Assembly (NCBI RefSeq): GCF_020103755.1
Contig: NZ_JAHSQD010000006.1
Location: forward strand, 1-53,437
Source: Streptomyces sp. LS1784
GTDB taxonomy: Bacteria; Actinomycetota; Actinomycetes; Streptomycetales; Streptomycetaceae
Direction of reading: 5' to 3'
DNA length: 53,437 nt
The notes under the pieces were generated by a model. The model ran no database searches. It saw only the letters and a list, made by a program, of their open reading frames with translations, and was not told the origin of the DNA. Below are positions 14,947 through 22,636 of this stretch, piece by piece (positions within the stretch are counted from its first letter, which is position 1; each line of letters begins with the position of its first letter). Made by a program: the position numbers and the translations under genes.

Positions 14947-15038
14947 CCGTGTCCCCGTGGCTGGTCCTGGCCGGCGCCCTCCTCGGCGCCGGCCTCGCAG
15001 CCGCCCTCCTCGCACTCCACCCCTGGAGGCGCACATGA
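14943..15038 (+). CDS. 31-aa membrane micro-protein
   Basis: Starts at GTG within the previous stop. It is essentially one transmembrane helix (SPWLVLAGALLGAGLAAALL) followed by HPWRRT, so the C-terminus is inside. Its stop overlaps the next ATG. Role unknown. Confidence 0.4.
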   Translation: MTVSPWLVLAGALLGAGLAAALLALHPWRRT

Positions 15039-15274
15039 CCACCAACCTGGCCGTCCTCGCTACATGCAGCCCCCTCATCCTCTGGTGGGCCTGCCGCATC
15101 GCCACCCTCCGGAGGCTCCCCATGCCCGACCTGCCCGACGACATCGGCATCACCCCCGCCACCGGCACACGGCCCCCCATCCTCTGGGCCCGCTACGGCA
15201 ACACCATCGAGTACTACGCGGTGCGGCCCGCCGTCCACGGAACCCAGCCGGACCACGAGGAGCCGCAGCCGTGA
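15035..15274 (+). CDS. small membrane-anchored protein, 79 aa
   Basis: 79 residues with an N-terminal hydrophobic segment (LAVLATCSPLILWWACRIA) and a soluble C-terminal part (PPILWARYGNTIEYYAV). A second GGAGG before in-frame ATG 15122 could give a shorter soluble 50-aa form, so two products are possible. The gene end lies in a 21-bp repeat (15256-15276). Confidence 0.5.
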   Translation: MTTNLAVLATCSPLILWWACRIATLRRLPMPDLPDDIGITPATGTRPPILWARYGNTIEYYAVRPAVHGTQPDHEEPQP

Positions 15275-15659
15275 CCAGCACTCCCCGCACCAGCCACCGC
15301 ATCCACGGTCCCACCCTCTGGGCCGCCCTCGACAAGAAGCGACGTGCCGAGGGCCTCTCCTGGCGTGGCGTCGCCCGCATCACCGGATGTACCACTGGCG
15401 CGCTCTTTACCCGGCTCCAGCGCGACGACATCGGCCTCCACTCCCACGCCCTCGTCAGCCTCCTTGTCTGGCTCGGCCGGGACGAGCAGATCCGCGACCT
15501 CATTGTCGACGCGTCGCCCACCACAGGCGAAAGGGGGCGTTTCACCGCTGTCGATCGGCTCGCCGCGGCACTCGCCGACGCCACCGCGAGCGACGTGCAG
15601 GAGGCGTTCCACCGGATGGGAGCCACGGTCCATCTCGTCGAGGAGCCGCAGCCGTGACC
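15256..15659 (+). repeat. 21-bp repeated gene junction
   Basis: 15256-15276 and 15639-15659 are identical over 21 bp. Each encodes an EEPQP or HEEPQP-type C-terminus, the stop, and the overlapping GTG start of the next gene. This is a second example of duplicated gene boundaries in the early region, besides 10809/11558. Confidence 0.65.
15271..15657 (+). CDS. XRE-like helix-turn-helix protein, 128 aa
   Basis: 128 residues with an HTH-like segment (TLWAALDKKRRAEGLSWRGV, then ARITGCTTGALFTRLQ) and a charged C-terminal helix (VDRLAAALADATASDVQEAF). Likely a small regulator. GTG overlaps the previous stop, and the gene is coupled to a LuxR-type HTH gene. Confidence 0.55.
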   Translation: MTSTPRTSHRIHGPTLWAALDKKRRAEGLSWRGVARITGCTTGALFTRLQRDDIGLHSHALVSLLVWLGRDEQIRDLIVDASPTTGERGRFTAVDRLAAALADATASDVQEAFHRMGATVHLVEEPQP

Positions 15660-16010
15660 CGCCTCACCGAACGGCAGCGACAGATCCTCACCCTCGCCGC
15701 CGAGGGACTCACGTACGCCGAAATCGGCGAGCGCCTGTTCATCGCCGCCGCCACCGTGAAAGTCCACCTCAACGGGGCCAGCAGCCGCCTTGGCGCCAAC
15801 GACCGGGCCCACGCCGTCGTCCTGGCCTCCCGCCTCGGCGAGATCGACGTCCTCGGCAACGCCACCCAGGAGGCCGCCGCCCGGGTTCGCGCGCTCTGCG
15901 CCGCAGCCGAACCAGTCACCATCCAGGCCGGCCGTTCCACAGTCCCCGTGGGCTGGACGCTCGACCCGGCCGCCGTCGAGCGGGCCCTCAGCCCCAGGAG
16001 TGTCGCATGA
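15654..16010 (+). CDS. LuxR-type HTH protein without receiver domain, 118 aa
   Basis: The first 60 residues are a complete LuxR/NarL HTH: LTERQRQILTLAAEGLTYAE, IGERLFIAAATVKVHLN and AHAVVLASRLG. No receiver or ligand domain precedes it; the rest (60-118) is a short unassigned tail. Probably a DNA-binding regulator of phage genes, paired with the HTH gene immediately upstream. Confidence 0.75.
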   Translation: MTRLTERQRQILTLAAEGLTYAEIGERLFIAAATVKVHLNGASSRLGANDRAHAVVLASRLGEIDVLGNATQEAAARVRALCAAAEPVTIQAGRSTVPVGWTLDPAAVERALSPRSVA

Positions 16011-16360
16011 CCAGCGCCTACCAGCAGCAGCTCGCCAAGCAGCTCCACGCCGCCGAGGCCCGCATTGCCGCCGTCCGGGCACTTCACCAGCCCGTCACCG
16101 GCTACACCGGCTGGGGCCCCGACGACGACCCCACCCCCGGCGCATACGGGCCCATCAGCCAGGCATGCACCACCTGCGGCTCCGAGGACGACGCCGTCCG
16201 CTGGCCCTGCGGCACCATCCGAGCCCTCAACACATCCCGCTCGTCTGCCGGAGACCTCCTTGCCGCGCTGACCCACTCCGTGCGGGCCGCACAGGACTAC
16301 GACCGCGCCATGCAGAAGCTCGCCACCGAGCTGGGGTTCGGGGCCGAGGCCCAGCCATGA
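16007..16360 (+). CDS. hypothetical protein, 117 aa
   Basis: 117 residues, ATGA-coupled. N-terminal helix (QQQLAKQLHAAEARIAAVRA), then a CTTCGSEDDAVRWPC segment that could bind zinc, then helices. No recognised family. Confidence 0.5.
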   Translation: MTSAYQQQLAKQLHAAEARIAAVRALHQPVTGYTGWGPDDDPTPGAYGPISQACTTCGSEDDAVRWPCGTIRALNTSRSSAGDLLAALTHSVRAAQDYDRAMQKLATELGFGAEAQP

Positions 16361-16401
16361 CCTGCCCCGACGACGTGGCCGACTACCAGCTCACCCGCTG
16401 A
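16357..16401 (+). CDS. possible 14-aa micro-ORF
   Basis: ATG overlaps the previous stop (ATGA) and encodes MTCPDDVADYQLTR. It could be a translational-coupling or leader peptide, or chance. Confidence 0.2.
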   Translation: MTCPDDVADYQLTR

Positions 16402-16433
16402 ACCCACCACCCGCACAGCGCCAGGAGACCGGC

Positions 16434-17069
16434 ATGCTCCCCACCCCGCACCTCGACCGCCTCCGTACCCAGCTCGGCCAGCTCCCCGAGCTGATAGTCC
16501 TCGCTCACCTCGCGTTGCAGCCCGGTTCCGGCCGGCGTGGGGCCCGTGTCTCCGGCGCCACCCGCACCGCGCCCCTGCCCTGCCGGGTCGACGTGCTGTC
16601 CCTCATCGGCCCCACCGCCGAGGCCGGCGTGCACGACGACCACGGCGACCAGGACCAGACCCCCGGCCTCGACCTCCTCGTCGATTGGGCCCGCACCGTC
16701 CTCGAGGACCGGCAGGCCGCCAACGACTGGTCCGGCTGGGTCCGACCCGCGGGCCACGACTGGGAGCGGACCGTCAGCCGCGCGGTGAAGGTGCTGCTGT
16801 TCCACCTCGACTGGGCCGCAGGCCGCCCGTACGCCCGGGACCTCGCCGACGAGATCGGCCAACTCCACGACCACCTCAATCGGGCCGCTGGCCAGCCCAT
16901 AGCGGCCCCCGCCCGGCGGCAGGTCTGCCCCACCTGCCAGCACCTCACCATCACCATCCGGGCCGACGGCATGCGCGAGTGCACCAACGACGACTGCCGC
17001 TCCGTCCGCAGCGAGCAGGAGTACGCCGACCGCGCCGAGCAGGTCCTTGAGGAGCTGGCCGCGGCCTGA
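16434..17069 (+). CDS. hypothetical protein with C-terminal zinc ribbon, 211 aa
   Basis: 211 residues with AGGAGA before ATG 16434. Two helical blocks (WARTVLEDRQAANDWSGW, FHLDWAAGRPYARDLADEIG) precede a four-Cys zinc ribbon near the end (CPTC...CTNDDC). Such proteins recur in actinophage early regions. Last gene before a bidirectional terminator. Confidence 0.6.
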   Translation: MLPTPHLDRLRTQLGQLPELIVLAHLALQPGSGRRGARVSGATRTAPLPCRVDVLSLIGPTAEAGVHDDHGDQDQTPGLDLLVDWARTVLEDRQAANDWSGWVRPAGHDWERTVSRAVKVLLFHLDWAAGRPYARDLADEIGQLHDHLNRAAGQPIAAPARRQVCPTCQHLTITIRADGMRECTNDDCRSVRSEQEYADRAEQVLEELAAA

Positions 17070-17099
17070 GTTGCCAATGATCGCCGGGCCAACCAGCGT

Positions 17100-17197
17100 G
17101 ATGCGCCGGTGATGCGCGGCGGATGCGCCGCAGGTCAAGGGCATGAAGCGGCCCCGCTCGGATACTCCGGGCGGGGCCGTGATGCGCGGTGATGCGT
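17100..17197. repeat. helically phased GATGCGC repeats
   Basis: GATGCGC starts at 17100, 17111 and 17122 (11-bp steps) and, after the terminator, GATGCGC/GATGCGT at 17181 and 17191 (10-bp step). The same word recurs in reversed orientation at 18717-18744 and forward at 19012-19029. Constant 10-11-bp phasing suggests cooperative binding of one protein, plausibly the product of 17197-17469. Confidence 0.6.
17149..17179. terminator. bidirectional terminator between convergent genes
   Basis: CGGCCCCGC (17149-17157) pairs with 17171-17179; inner TCGG/CCGG extends the stem to about 13 bp with an ATACT loop. It separates the rightward early genes from the leftward gene at 17197. Confidence 0.65.
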
Positions 17198-17469
17198 CAG
17201 GACTGCGGCTTCGACTTCGCGCTGACGACGGTGCGCTCACGTAGCGGGGGGACACCGCCGGCTTTGCCGATCCGGCCAACATGCTGGCGTTCATAGGGGA
17301 CAAGGCGGGTGACCTCGGAAGGCCCGAGCGTGCGAGCCATGAGCACGTCCACGATGCCGGCGTTTAGCGCTTCGCGGGCTTCCTCCAGTTTGGCTTCGGC
17401 CTCCGTGTAGGCAGCACTGAGCTCGGCGAGCCGGGCGCGTGCCGCCTTTTGGTCATCAGTGCTGGTCAT
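17197..17469 (-). CDS. small HTH regulator, 90 aa
   Basis: 90 residues: an N-terminal coiled helix (RARLAELSAAYTEAEAKLEE) and a C-terminal HTH-like part (LMARTLGPSEVTRLVPYERQ). It runs leftward, opposite to all its neighbours, with the rightward gene 17609 starting divergently. GATGC boxes lie at its own start region (17478, 17528, 17554) and in phased arrays downstream, so it is the natural candidate binder. A 74-codon extension upstream of ATG 17469 has no credible site. Confidence 0.65.
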   Translation of the reverse strand: MTSTDDQKAARARLAELSAAYTEAEAKLEEAREALNAGIVDVLMARTLGPSEVTRLVPYERQHVGRIGKAGGVPPLRERTVVSAKSKPQS

Positions 17470-17527
17470 GCCCCGATGATGCCACGCCCTGTTCCGTCGC
17501 TGATAGAGCCGACACATGCCACCTCGT

Positions 17528-17564
17528 GATGCATCTTGACGTTGCAACTTCATGATGCAAGTAT
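17528..17564 (+). promoter_or_regulatory. promoter for the 17609 operon with overlapping GATGC boxes
   Basis: TTGACG (17536-17541), 17-bp spacer, AAGTAT (17559-17564). GATGCATC (17528-17535) touches the -35 and another GATGC (17554-17558) lies in the spacer. This A+T-rich patch is consistent with a regulated promoter driving the membrane-protein block. Confidence 0.5.
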
Positions 17565-17608
17565 GGGCGAAGGCAAGCAGCAGCGCCACCCCCAAGGGGA
17601 GGAACCCG

Positions 17609-17989
17609 ATGCGCACCACCGCCAAGACCCGCACCCGCAACACCAACCAGGCCCGCCAGGCCGGCCGCCACATCCAGTGCGCCACCCTCAACGGCCGCTA
17701 CCAGGCCGCCCTCGACCGCGGCCAGATCATCCGCACCGGTGACCACCTCACCCGCCTCGGCATCCAGCTCCCCGACGGCCAGCAGTCCTGGTACGGCCGG
17801 CATGTCGCCAAGGCCCACCGCGCCGTCACCGGCCACGACGCCCACCGCGCCTGGGTTCAGCACCGCACCACCAACCGCTGGATCGCCGTGTACGTCTACG
17901 CCCCCGACGCGCCCGCGCTCACCGCCGGCCTCTGGTCCTACAAGGCCACCAGGCCGTACGCCGCCGCGCTGTTCACGGAGGCCGCCTGA
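17609..17989 (+). CDS. hypothetical basic protein, 126 aa
   Basis: 126 residues, Arg/Thr/His-rich (MRTTAKTRTRNTNQARQAGR), with a beta-rich middle (RTGDHLTRLGIQLPDGQQSW, RWIAVYVYAPDAP). AAGGGGAGGA precedes ATG 17609. First gene of the operon behind the promoter at 17536-17564. Nucleic-acid binding is possible from its charge. Confidence 0.6.
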   Translation: MRTTAKTRTRNTNQARQAGRHIQCATLNGRYQAALDRGQIIRTGDHLTRLGIQLPDGQQSWYGRHVAKAHRAVTGHDAHRAWVQHRTTNRWIAVYVYAPDAPALTAGLWSYKATRPYAAALFTEAA

Positions 17990-18159
17990 TGCCTGCCGCC
18001 ACCGCCGACCTGCTCAGCCTCATCACCGCCGACATGCTGGCCGGCTGCCCGCACACCGACGCCGCTGAGCCCAACGAGGGCCGCGAGTCCGAGTGCGTCG
18101 ACTGCCGGGACCGGCTCGCCGACGACACCGCCGAGTACCGCGCGTACGCCTACCACTGA
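17989..18159 (+). CDS. small Cys-containing protein, 56 aa
   Basis: 56 residues, TGATG-coupled to the previous gene. C20PHTDAAEP, then C37VDC with an acidic rest; this Cys/His set could bind one zinc. Function unknown. Confidence 0.5.
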   Translation: MPAATADLLSLITADMLAGCPHTDAAEPNEGRESECVDCRDRLADDTAEYRAYAYH

Positions 18160-18187
18160 CCGCCCCGCTTCCCCGGAGCACACCAAC

Positions 18188-19288
18188 ATGACCACCACCC
18201 CGCCCGACTGGGCCCGGACGGCCGCCGCCAACATCGGCCGACACGCCGTCATGGCCCTCGTCCGCACCGCCGCCGCACTCATGGCCGCCTGGTCCCTCTA
18301 CGCCGTTGCCAGGCACTACGGCGTCCCGAAGGAACTGGCCGTCGCCGCCGGCCTCGTCTTCGACGGCATCGCCTACCTGTGCCTCAGGTCCGCCAGCGAC
18401 GCCATCCGCGCCGCCCGCTCCGCCGCACCCAGCATCCTCGCCACCCTCGGTATGGCCACCACCTCCGTGTACCTCAACCTGGTCCACGCCGACATCACCC
18501 ACGGCGGCCGCCCCGCCCAGGTCCTCTACGCCTCCCCGGCCATCGGCCTGCTCGTCGTCTCCGCCCTCGCCTGGAACGCCGACCGGGCCACCGCCCGAGC
18601 CGCCCGCGGCGAGGACGCGTTCCGCCTCCCCTCCTTCGGCTTCTGGGGCTGGGCGCTTGCTGCCGAGGAGGCGACCACCGCAGTCCGTGAGCGGGCCGTT
18701 GCCCACGTGACCAGCGGCGCATCCGCCACGCATCAGCCCGCATCAGCCCTCCCGGCTCGCACTGCCGAGGACGACATTGCCGCCGAGTTCGCCGAGATCG
18801 GCCCCGCCGCCGCCGTCCACCGCGTTGCCGCAGCCAACCCCGACGCCACCGACGAGGAGATCGCCGAGACCCTCGCCACGTACCAGGTCACCGTCACCCC
18901 GCCCCAGGTCGCCCTGCTGCTCGACCGGGCCGCCGTACCCACCGTCCGGCTCGACCGCGTACCCCAGCCCGCGGCCGTCGAGGAGCACCCCGCACTCGAC
19001 CCCGCCCGAGCGATGCGCCGTGATGCGCCCCAGGTCAGCGGCATGGTTCTCGCCGACGCGATCGCCACCATGTCTCGCCACCTCGACAACGGTGGCCTCA
19101 AGGCCGAGCCCAAGAAGGTCGTCCAGGCCCTCGCCCTTCAGGGCATGGCAACGGACAACGCCTACGTCCGTACCGCCCTGGGCCGTGCCCGCAAGGCCGA
19201 ACAGAAGGCAGCAGCCGAGGCCGCCACGCAGACCGAGCGGCAGCGCGCCGAGTACGAGCGCCGCCACGGTAACGGCGGCTACGCATGA
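18188..19288 (+). CDS. DUF2637/SpdB-like membrane protein with C-terminal helical domain
   Basis: 366 residues. The N-terminal half has four predicted membrane helices (about 22-42, 48-68, 80-100, 112-130) in the DUF2637 pattern: WSLYAVARHYGVPKELAVAA, LVFDGIAYLCLRSASD and a later TSVYLNLVHA. This family occurs in Streptomyces conjugative plasmids and integrative elements, near spread functions. The C-terminal half is soluble, with an HTH-like stretch (TDEEIAETLATYQVTVTPPQ) and a charged end. Its coding sequence contains two clusters of phased GATGC repeats. A conjugation role is not shown; no FtsK-like transfer ATPase is present. Confidence 0.65.
   Translation: MTTTPPDWARTAAANIGRHAVMALVRTAAALMAAWSLYAVARHYGVPKELAVAAGLVFDGIAYLCLRSASDAIRAARSAAPSILATLGMATTSVYLNLVHADITHGGRPAQVLYASPAIGLLVVSALAWNADRATARAARGEDAFRLPSFGFWGWALAAEEATTAVRERAVAHVTSGASATHQPASALPARTAEDDIAAEFAEIGPAAAVHRVAAANPDATDEEIAETLATYQVTVTPPQVALLLDRAAVPTVRLDRVPQPAAVEEHPALDPARAMRRDAPQVSGMVLADAIATMSRHLDNGGLKAEPKKVVQALALQGMATDNAYVRTALGRARKAEQKAAAEAATQTERQRAEYERRHGNGGYA
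18717..19045. repeat. further phased GATGC arrays inside the DUF2637-like gene
   Basis: GCATC (reverse of GATGC) starts at 18719, 18730 and 18740; GATGCGCC starts at 19012 and 19022. The last copy continues as GATGCGCCCCAGGTCA then GGCATG, matching 17122-17145 at 21 of 24 positions. Repeats kept across coding and non-coding DNA point to a site, not only codon preference. Confidence 0.5.
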
Positions 19289-19434
19289 CTGCCGCTATCG
19301 CATGGTCGGTCACCGCCGTGCTCGCCTACGCCGGCCTCTACCGGTGCGCGGACCAGACCGAACGCCTCACCCTGCGCCTGATCGGCGCCTACGCGCTCAG
19401 CGCACTCACACTCGCCCTCCTCACCTGGAGGTAG
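19285..19434 (+). CDS. small two-helix membrane protein, 49 aa
   Basis: 49 residues, ATGA-coupled to the DUF2637-like gene. Two hydrophobic segments (AAIAWSVTAVLAYAGLY and LIGAYALSALTLALLTW) around a short charged loop (RCADQTERLTLR). Probably a partner of the neighbouring membrane proteins. Confidence 0.5.
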   Translation: MTAAIAWSVTAVLAYAGLYRCADQTERLTLRLIGAYALSALTLALLTWR

Positions 19435-19436
19435 CC

Positions 19437-19601
19437 ATGGGCCTCTGGTCCAAGCTCACCGGCGGCCAGTCCGCCAGCACCACCCCGACCGGCCGAAGCG
19501 CCCGCGAACAGGTCCGCCGCAACGCCGAGATCCGCCGCATCGACGCCGGCACCGCAGCCTGGCTCCGCCGCGGCGGCATCGGCCCCCGGAAGGACCGCTG
19601 A
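19437..19601 (+). CDS. small basic protein, 54 aa
   Basis: 54 residues with TGGAGGT before ATG. N-terminal MGLWSKLTGG, then a strongly basic helix (REQVRRNAEIRRIDAGTAAW). Unknown; its position within the membrane block suggests a cytoplasmic partner. Confidence 0.5.
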   Translation: MGLWSKLTGGQSASTTPTGRSAREQVRRNAEIRRIDAGTAAWLRRGGIGPRKDR

Positions 19602-19603
19602 CC

Positions 19604-20602
19604 ATGACCATCCCCCCGCCCCCAAGCGAGCCGCCCACCATCGGCGCGCTCGGGCCCGATTCCGACCCCGTGGTCGGCGAGTGGTGGCGCAAGGATGGCC
19701 CCGTCTACACCCCGGTCCCGATCGGCACCGGCCACGGCCAGGCCGTCCAGGCCGCCTCGGTCGCGGCCGCTGCCGAGGCCTTCTGGGCCCCGGCCCGCGA
19801 GATCTTCGCCGAGCAGGCCACCACGATCGCCTCGGCGGTCGGCGAGACGATCGACCAGCTCTTCAACGAGACCCCGGCCCAGCGCGCGGCCCGTCAGCAG
19901 GTCGAGTACGAGGCCATGCTCGCCGCGCAGCGCGCCCGGATGGACGCCGCGCTCGGCAAGGTCGGGGAGACGCCGAAGGAGAAGACCGAGCGGCACCGCG
20001 TCGAGGACATCCTCACCCCGTCCGCCCCCACCCAACGGGACGACCTCGTCGGCCTGGTCGACCTCCTCGCCGACCGGCTCTCCGAGACCCCCGAGGACCG
20101 GGCCGCCCGCCAGGCGACCCAGCGCGAGGTCGAGAAGCAGCGGGCCCGCGCCCGGGAGGACGCCCGCCTCGCCGCCGCCGGGGAGACCCCCGCCCAGCGC
20201 GCCCTGCGCCACCGTCAGCAGCAGCTCGCCAACCAGCGCGAGGCCCGCGCCCGGGCCCGCCGCCAGCGCCTGTGGGCCGCCCGCGCCAAGGTCGGCGGCT
20301 CCGCCCGGTACCGGCGCTTCAGGCGCTGGTGCACGCTCACCGCGATCAGTGCCGTCGGCGGCTACAGCCTTGGCCTTGTTCCGCTGCTCGGCACCGGGGG
20401 ACCGGCCGTCGGCGCCCTGGCCGCCGCCTTCGGCTGGGGACTCGACCTCCACACCCGCGACAAGGGCCGCCTGCGCGTGAGCGAGGTCCGCGGCCCCGGC
20501 CCCCTCCTGATCCTGACCGTCCTGCGCATCCCGGTCGCCTCCGGCCTCGCCGTCGCCCTCGGCCTCGGCCCGCTCCTCCCCTCCCTCCACCTCTTCAACT
20601 GA
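19604..20602 (+). CDS. coiled-coil membrane protein, 332 aa
   Basis: 332 residues. The middle (about 75-235) is long charged helices with repeated ETPAQRAAR, ETPEDRAAR and ETPAQRALR motifs, a predicted coiled coil. The C-terminus has two or three membrane segments (LTAISAVGGYSLGLVPLL, AVGALAAAFGWGL, VASGLAVALGLGPLL). It starts two bases after the previous stop. No homology recognised; membrane-tethered scaffold by appearance. Confidence 0.6.
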   Translation: MTIPPPPSEPPTIGALGPDSDPVVGEWWRKDGPVYTPVPIGTGHGQAVQAASVAAAAEAFWAPAREIFAEQATTIASAVGETIDQLFNETPAQRAARQQVEYEAMLAAQRARMDAALGKVGETPKEKTERHRVEDILTPSAPTQRDDLVGLVDLLADRLSETPEDRAARQATQREVEKQRARAREDARLAAAGETPAQRALRHRQQQLANQREARARARRQRLWAARAKVGGSARYRRFRRWCTLTAISAVGGYSLGLVPLLGTGGPAVGALAAAFGWGLDLHTRDKGRLRVSEVRGPGPLLILTVLRIPVASGLAVALGLGPLLPSLHLFN

Positions 20603-20618
20603 CCCCAGGAGCCACCCC

Positions 20619-21026
20619 ATGAGCAGCCTGATCGCGTTGGGCAGCGGCGGCGCCGCCACGGCCGCCACGTTCTACCTCTACGTCGGCATCCGCGGAAAGA
20701 ACAAGATCGACGTGAAGCCGGACCACGTGCCCTACTGGTCGTACGGCATCGGGCTGCTCGCGTCCAACGCCGGCGCCGCATTCCAGCAGCTGCCCAGCAT
20801 CGGCCAGCAGTTGAACGACGCGTTCCAGGGCAACCCCGCCGTCGGGGAGTGGAAGCCCGGCGCCACGGCCGCCCTCGCCACCATCGCTGTCTTCGGGCTC
20901 GCGCCCCGCGCCTGGAAGGACGCCCTCCTCGGCGCCATCAGCCCCAGCCTGTTCGTCTACGCCGGGGGACTGTGGGTCATCCCCGGCTCGTTCCTCACCA
21001 GCCTGCTCACCTCGGTCGTGGTCTGA
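20619..21026 (+). CDS. integral membrane protein, 135 aa
   Basis: 135 residues with CCAGGAG before ATG. Hydrophobic segments near 3-22, 42-60, 83-98 and 110-133 around a short soluble loop (KNKIDVKPDHVPYWSYG). Third large membrane protein of the block. Function unknown. Confidence 0.6.
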   Translation: MSSLIALGSGGAATAATFYLYVGIRGKNKIDVKPDHVPYWSYGIGLLASNAGAAFQQLPSIGQQLNDAFQGNPAVGEWKPGATAALATIAVFGLAPRAWKDALLGAISPSLFVYAGGLWVIPGSFLTSLLTSVVV

Positions 21027-21029
21027 GCC

Positions 21030-22070
21030 ATGGAGAAGCTGATCCCAGAGAAGCTGTTCCCCACCGAACGGGCCGTCCCCGGCCACCGGATGCGGATCGT
21101 CGCCACCCTGGTGTGGCCGGTCACCGGCCTGCTCACTGGCACCCCCGTCCTCGTCCGCAAGCTGACGGCCCCCCAACGCGAGCGCCGCACCAAAGCCGCG
21201 GCTCTTCGGGCCCGGCAGACCGAGCTGGACGCCCAGGCCGCCATCGACGCCGAGGCCGCGTTCAGGAAGAAGCTCGCCGAAGCCGACCCCGCCAAGCGCC
21301 CCTCGATGATCCAGGCCCGGGAGGCCTCCGCCGTCGCCGCCCGCCAGATCGAACTCGACCTCGCCAAGGCCGCCCGCAAGGAGGCACGGAGCCACTTCGG
21401 GGACTCCGCCGGCGCGGCCGCCCTGCTCCTGGTCGTCGGAGGCCCCCTCGTCTGGTCGCTGGCCCGTGACCTGATCGAGCCCGGCATCGGCCTCGCCATC
21501 GGCGGGTGGTGGATCGCCGCCCTCATCCACGCCCCCACCCCCGGCAAGAAGGCCGCCGAAGAGAAGGAGGAGGGGGCCGAGCGAGGCGCCGCCGAGGACG
21601 TCGCGGAGCAGCCCTCGCCGACCCCCGATCAGGCCCCCGCCGAGGCACCCGTCGAGACCCCCGCGGCGACCGCCCCGACCCCCGCCGACGCCCGCCGCAC
21701 GGTGGCACTCCTCGGGGCCGACGGCACCCACGTCGCCCTCACCATCCTGACCGCCCACCTGGCCGCCGAACACCCCCTCTGGAAGCGGTCCGGGAGGGCC
21801 GTCCGGGCGCTCCTCCAGGAGGCCGGCATCAGGGTCCGCGACGGGGTGAAGGTGGCCGGCGTCAGCGTGCCCGGCATCCACCACGACGACGTGCCCCCGC
21901 TCCCCTCCCCCTCCGAGAGCGCTCCCGGCCCCGTTGTTGTGCCAGGTCAGAGCAACAACAACAACCACAACAACGCCACCGAGTGGTCCACCCGAGAGGG
22001 GTTCGTCATGCGCGCCGACCCCGACAACCCCGCCCGGACGATCATCGTCCGCCCGGTCGGCGCCGCCTGA
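21030..22070 (+). CDS. membrane protein with coiled coil and C-terminal soluble domain, 346 aa
   Basis: 346 residues. A membrane segment near 22-42, a charged coiled coil (50-125, AALRARQTELDAQAAIDAEA), two membrane segments (130-165), an acidic Pro/Ala linker (175-230) and a small C-terminal domain (LGADGTHVALTILTAHLAAE, LLQEAGIRVRDGVKVAGVSV) that resembles a winged-helix-like fold, then an Asn-rich NNNNHNN tail. Layout parallels the 332-aa protein. Possible roles: conjugal-spread-like function, replication anchoring or superinfection exclusion; all unproven. Confidence 0.6.
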   Translation: MEKLIPEKLFPTERAVPGHRMRIVATLVWPVTGLLTGTPVLVRKLTAPQRERRTKAAALRARQTELDAQAAIDAEAAFRKKLAEADPAKRPSMIQAREASAVAARQIELDLAKAARKEARSHFGDSAGAAALLLVVGGPLVWSLARDLIEPGIGLAIGGWWIAALIHAPTPGKKAAEEKEEGAERGAAEDVAEQPSPTPDQAPAEAPVETPAATAPTPADARRTVALLGADGTHVALTILTAHLAAEHPLWKRSGRAVRALLQEAGIRVRDGVKVAGVSVPGIHHDDVPPLPSPSESAPGPVVVPGQSNNNNHNNATEWSTREGFVMRADPDNPARTIIVRPVGAA

Positions 22071-22116
22071 CCAACCGACCCTTCAACCGTCTACCAGCCC
22101 GACCAAGGAGAACCCC

Positions 22117-22413
22117 ATGAACAAGGCCGAAGCCATTGAGGCTGCCGCCCGCGAGGTCCTCGACCACAGCGGACCCGACTGCCTGACCGACCGCCTCACC
22201 ACCCTCCGCGCCGTGGACGACGCCATGGCCCTCGGCATCACCGAGGACGAGATCCGCGCCGCAGCGATTGCCGTTGCAGAGGGCCGCCTCTCCCAGCTCC
22301 AGCAGGCGTTCGTCGACGAGGCCTACGACGCGGCCAAGCGCCGCCTCCTGCACCAGAAGATCCGCGAGACCCGCGCCCGCATCGCCCGGCTGTACGAGCT
22401 CCTGCCGGCCTGA
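22117..22413 (+). CDS. hypothetical helical protein, 98 aa
   Basis: 98 residues with AAGGAGA before ATG 22117. All-helical, charged, ending with a coiled-coil-like KRRLLHQKIRETRARIARLY. Unknown. Confidence 0.6.
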   Translation: MNKAEAIEAAAREVLDHSGPDCLTDRLTTLRAVDDAMALGITEDEIRAAAIAVAEGRLSQLQQAFVDEAYDAAKRRLLHQKIRETRARIARLYELLPA

Positions 22414-22459
22414 CCACACCTCGCAGCAACCCAACCACCACGAACCCGAGGAGAACCCC

Positions 22460-22630
22460 ATGGCCATCACCACCACCGCCAAGTACCCCACCAGCAACGG
22501 CGGCACCGTCTACATGCGCCAGGACGACCGCGGCAACGAGGGCTACACCTGCACCGGCTGCGACACGCTCATGAAGATGGGCAGCGACGCCGACGCCCGT
22601 GCCCACGCCGCGGCCTGCACCGGCCGCTGA
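22460..22630 (+). CDS. small zinc-finger-like protein, 56 aa
   Basis: 56 residues with GAGGAG before ATG. CTGC followed by HAAAC near the end (about 31-54) forms a likely single C2HC-type zinc site. A beta-hairpin (TVYMRQDDRGNEGYTC) precedes it. Confidence 0.6.
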   Translation: MAITTTAKYPTSNGGTVYMRQDDRGNEGYTCTGCDTLMKMGSDADARAHAAACTGR

Positions 22631-22636
22631 CCACGC

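Noticed and set aside
18188..22070. The element as an integrative conjugative element
   Set aside because: A complete capsid-tail-lysis operon is present and no FtsK/TraB-type ATPase or relaxase was found.
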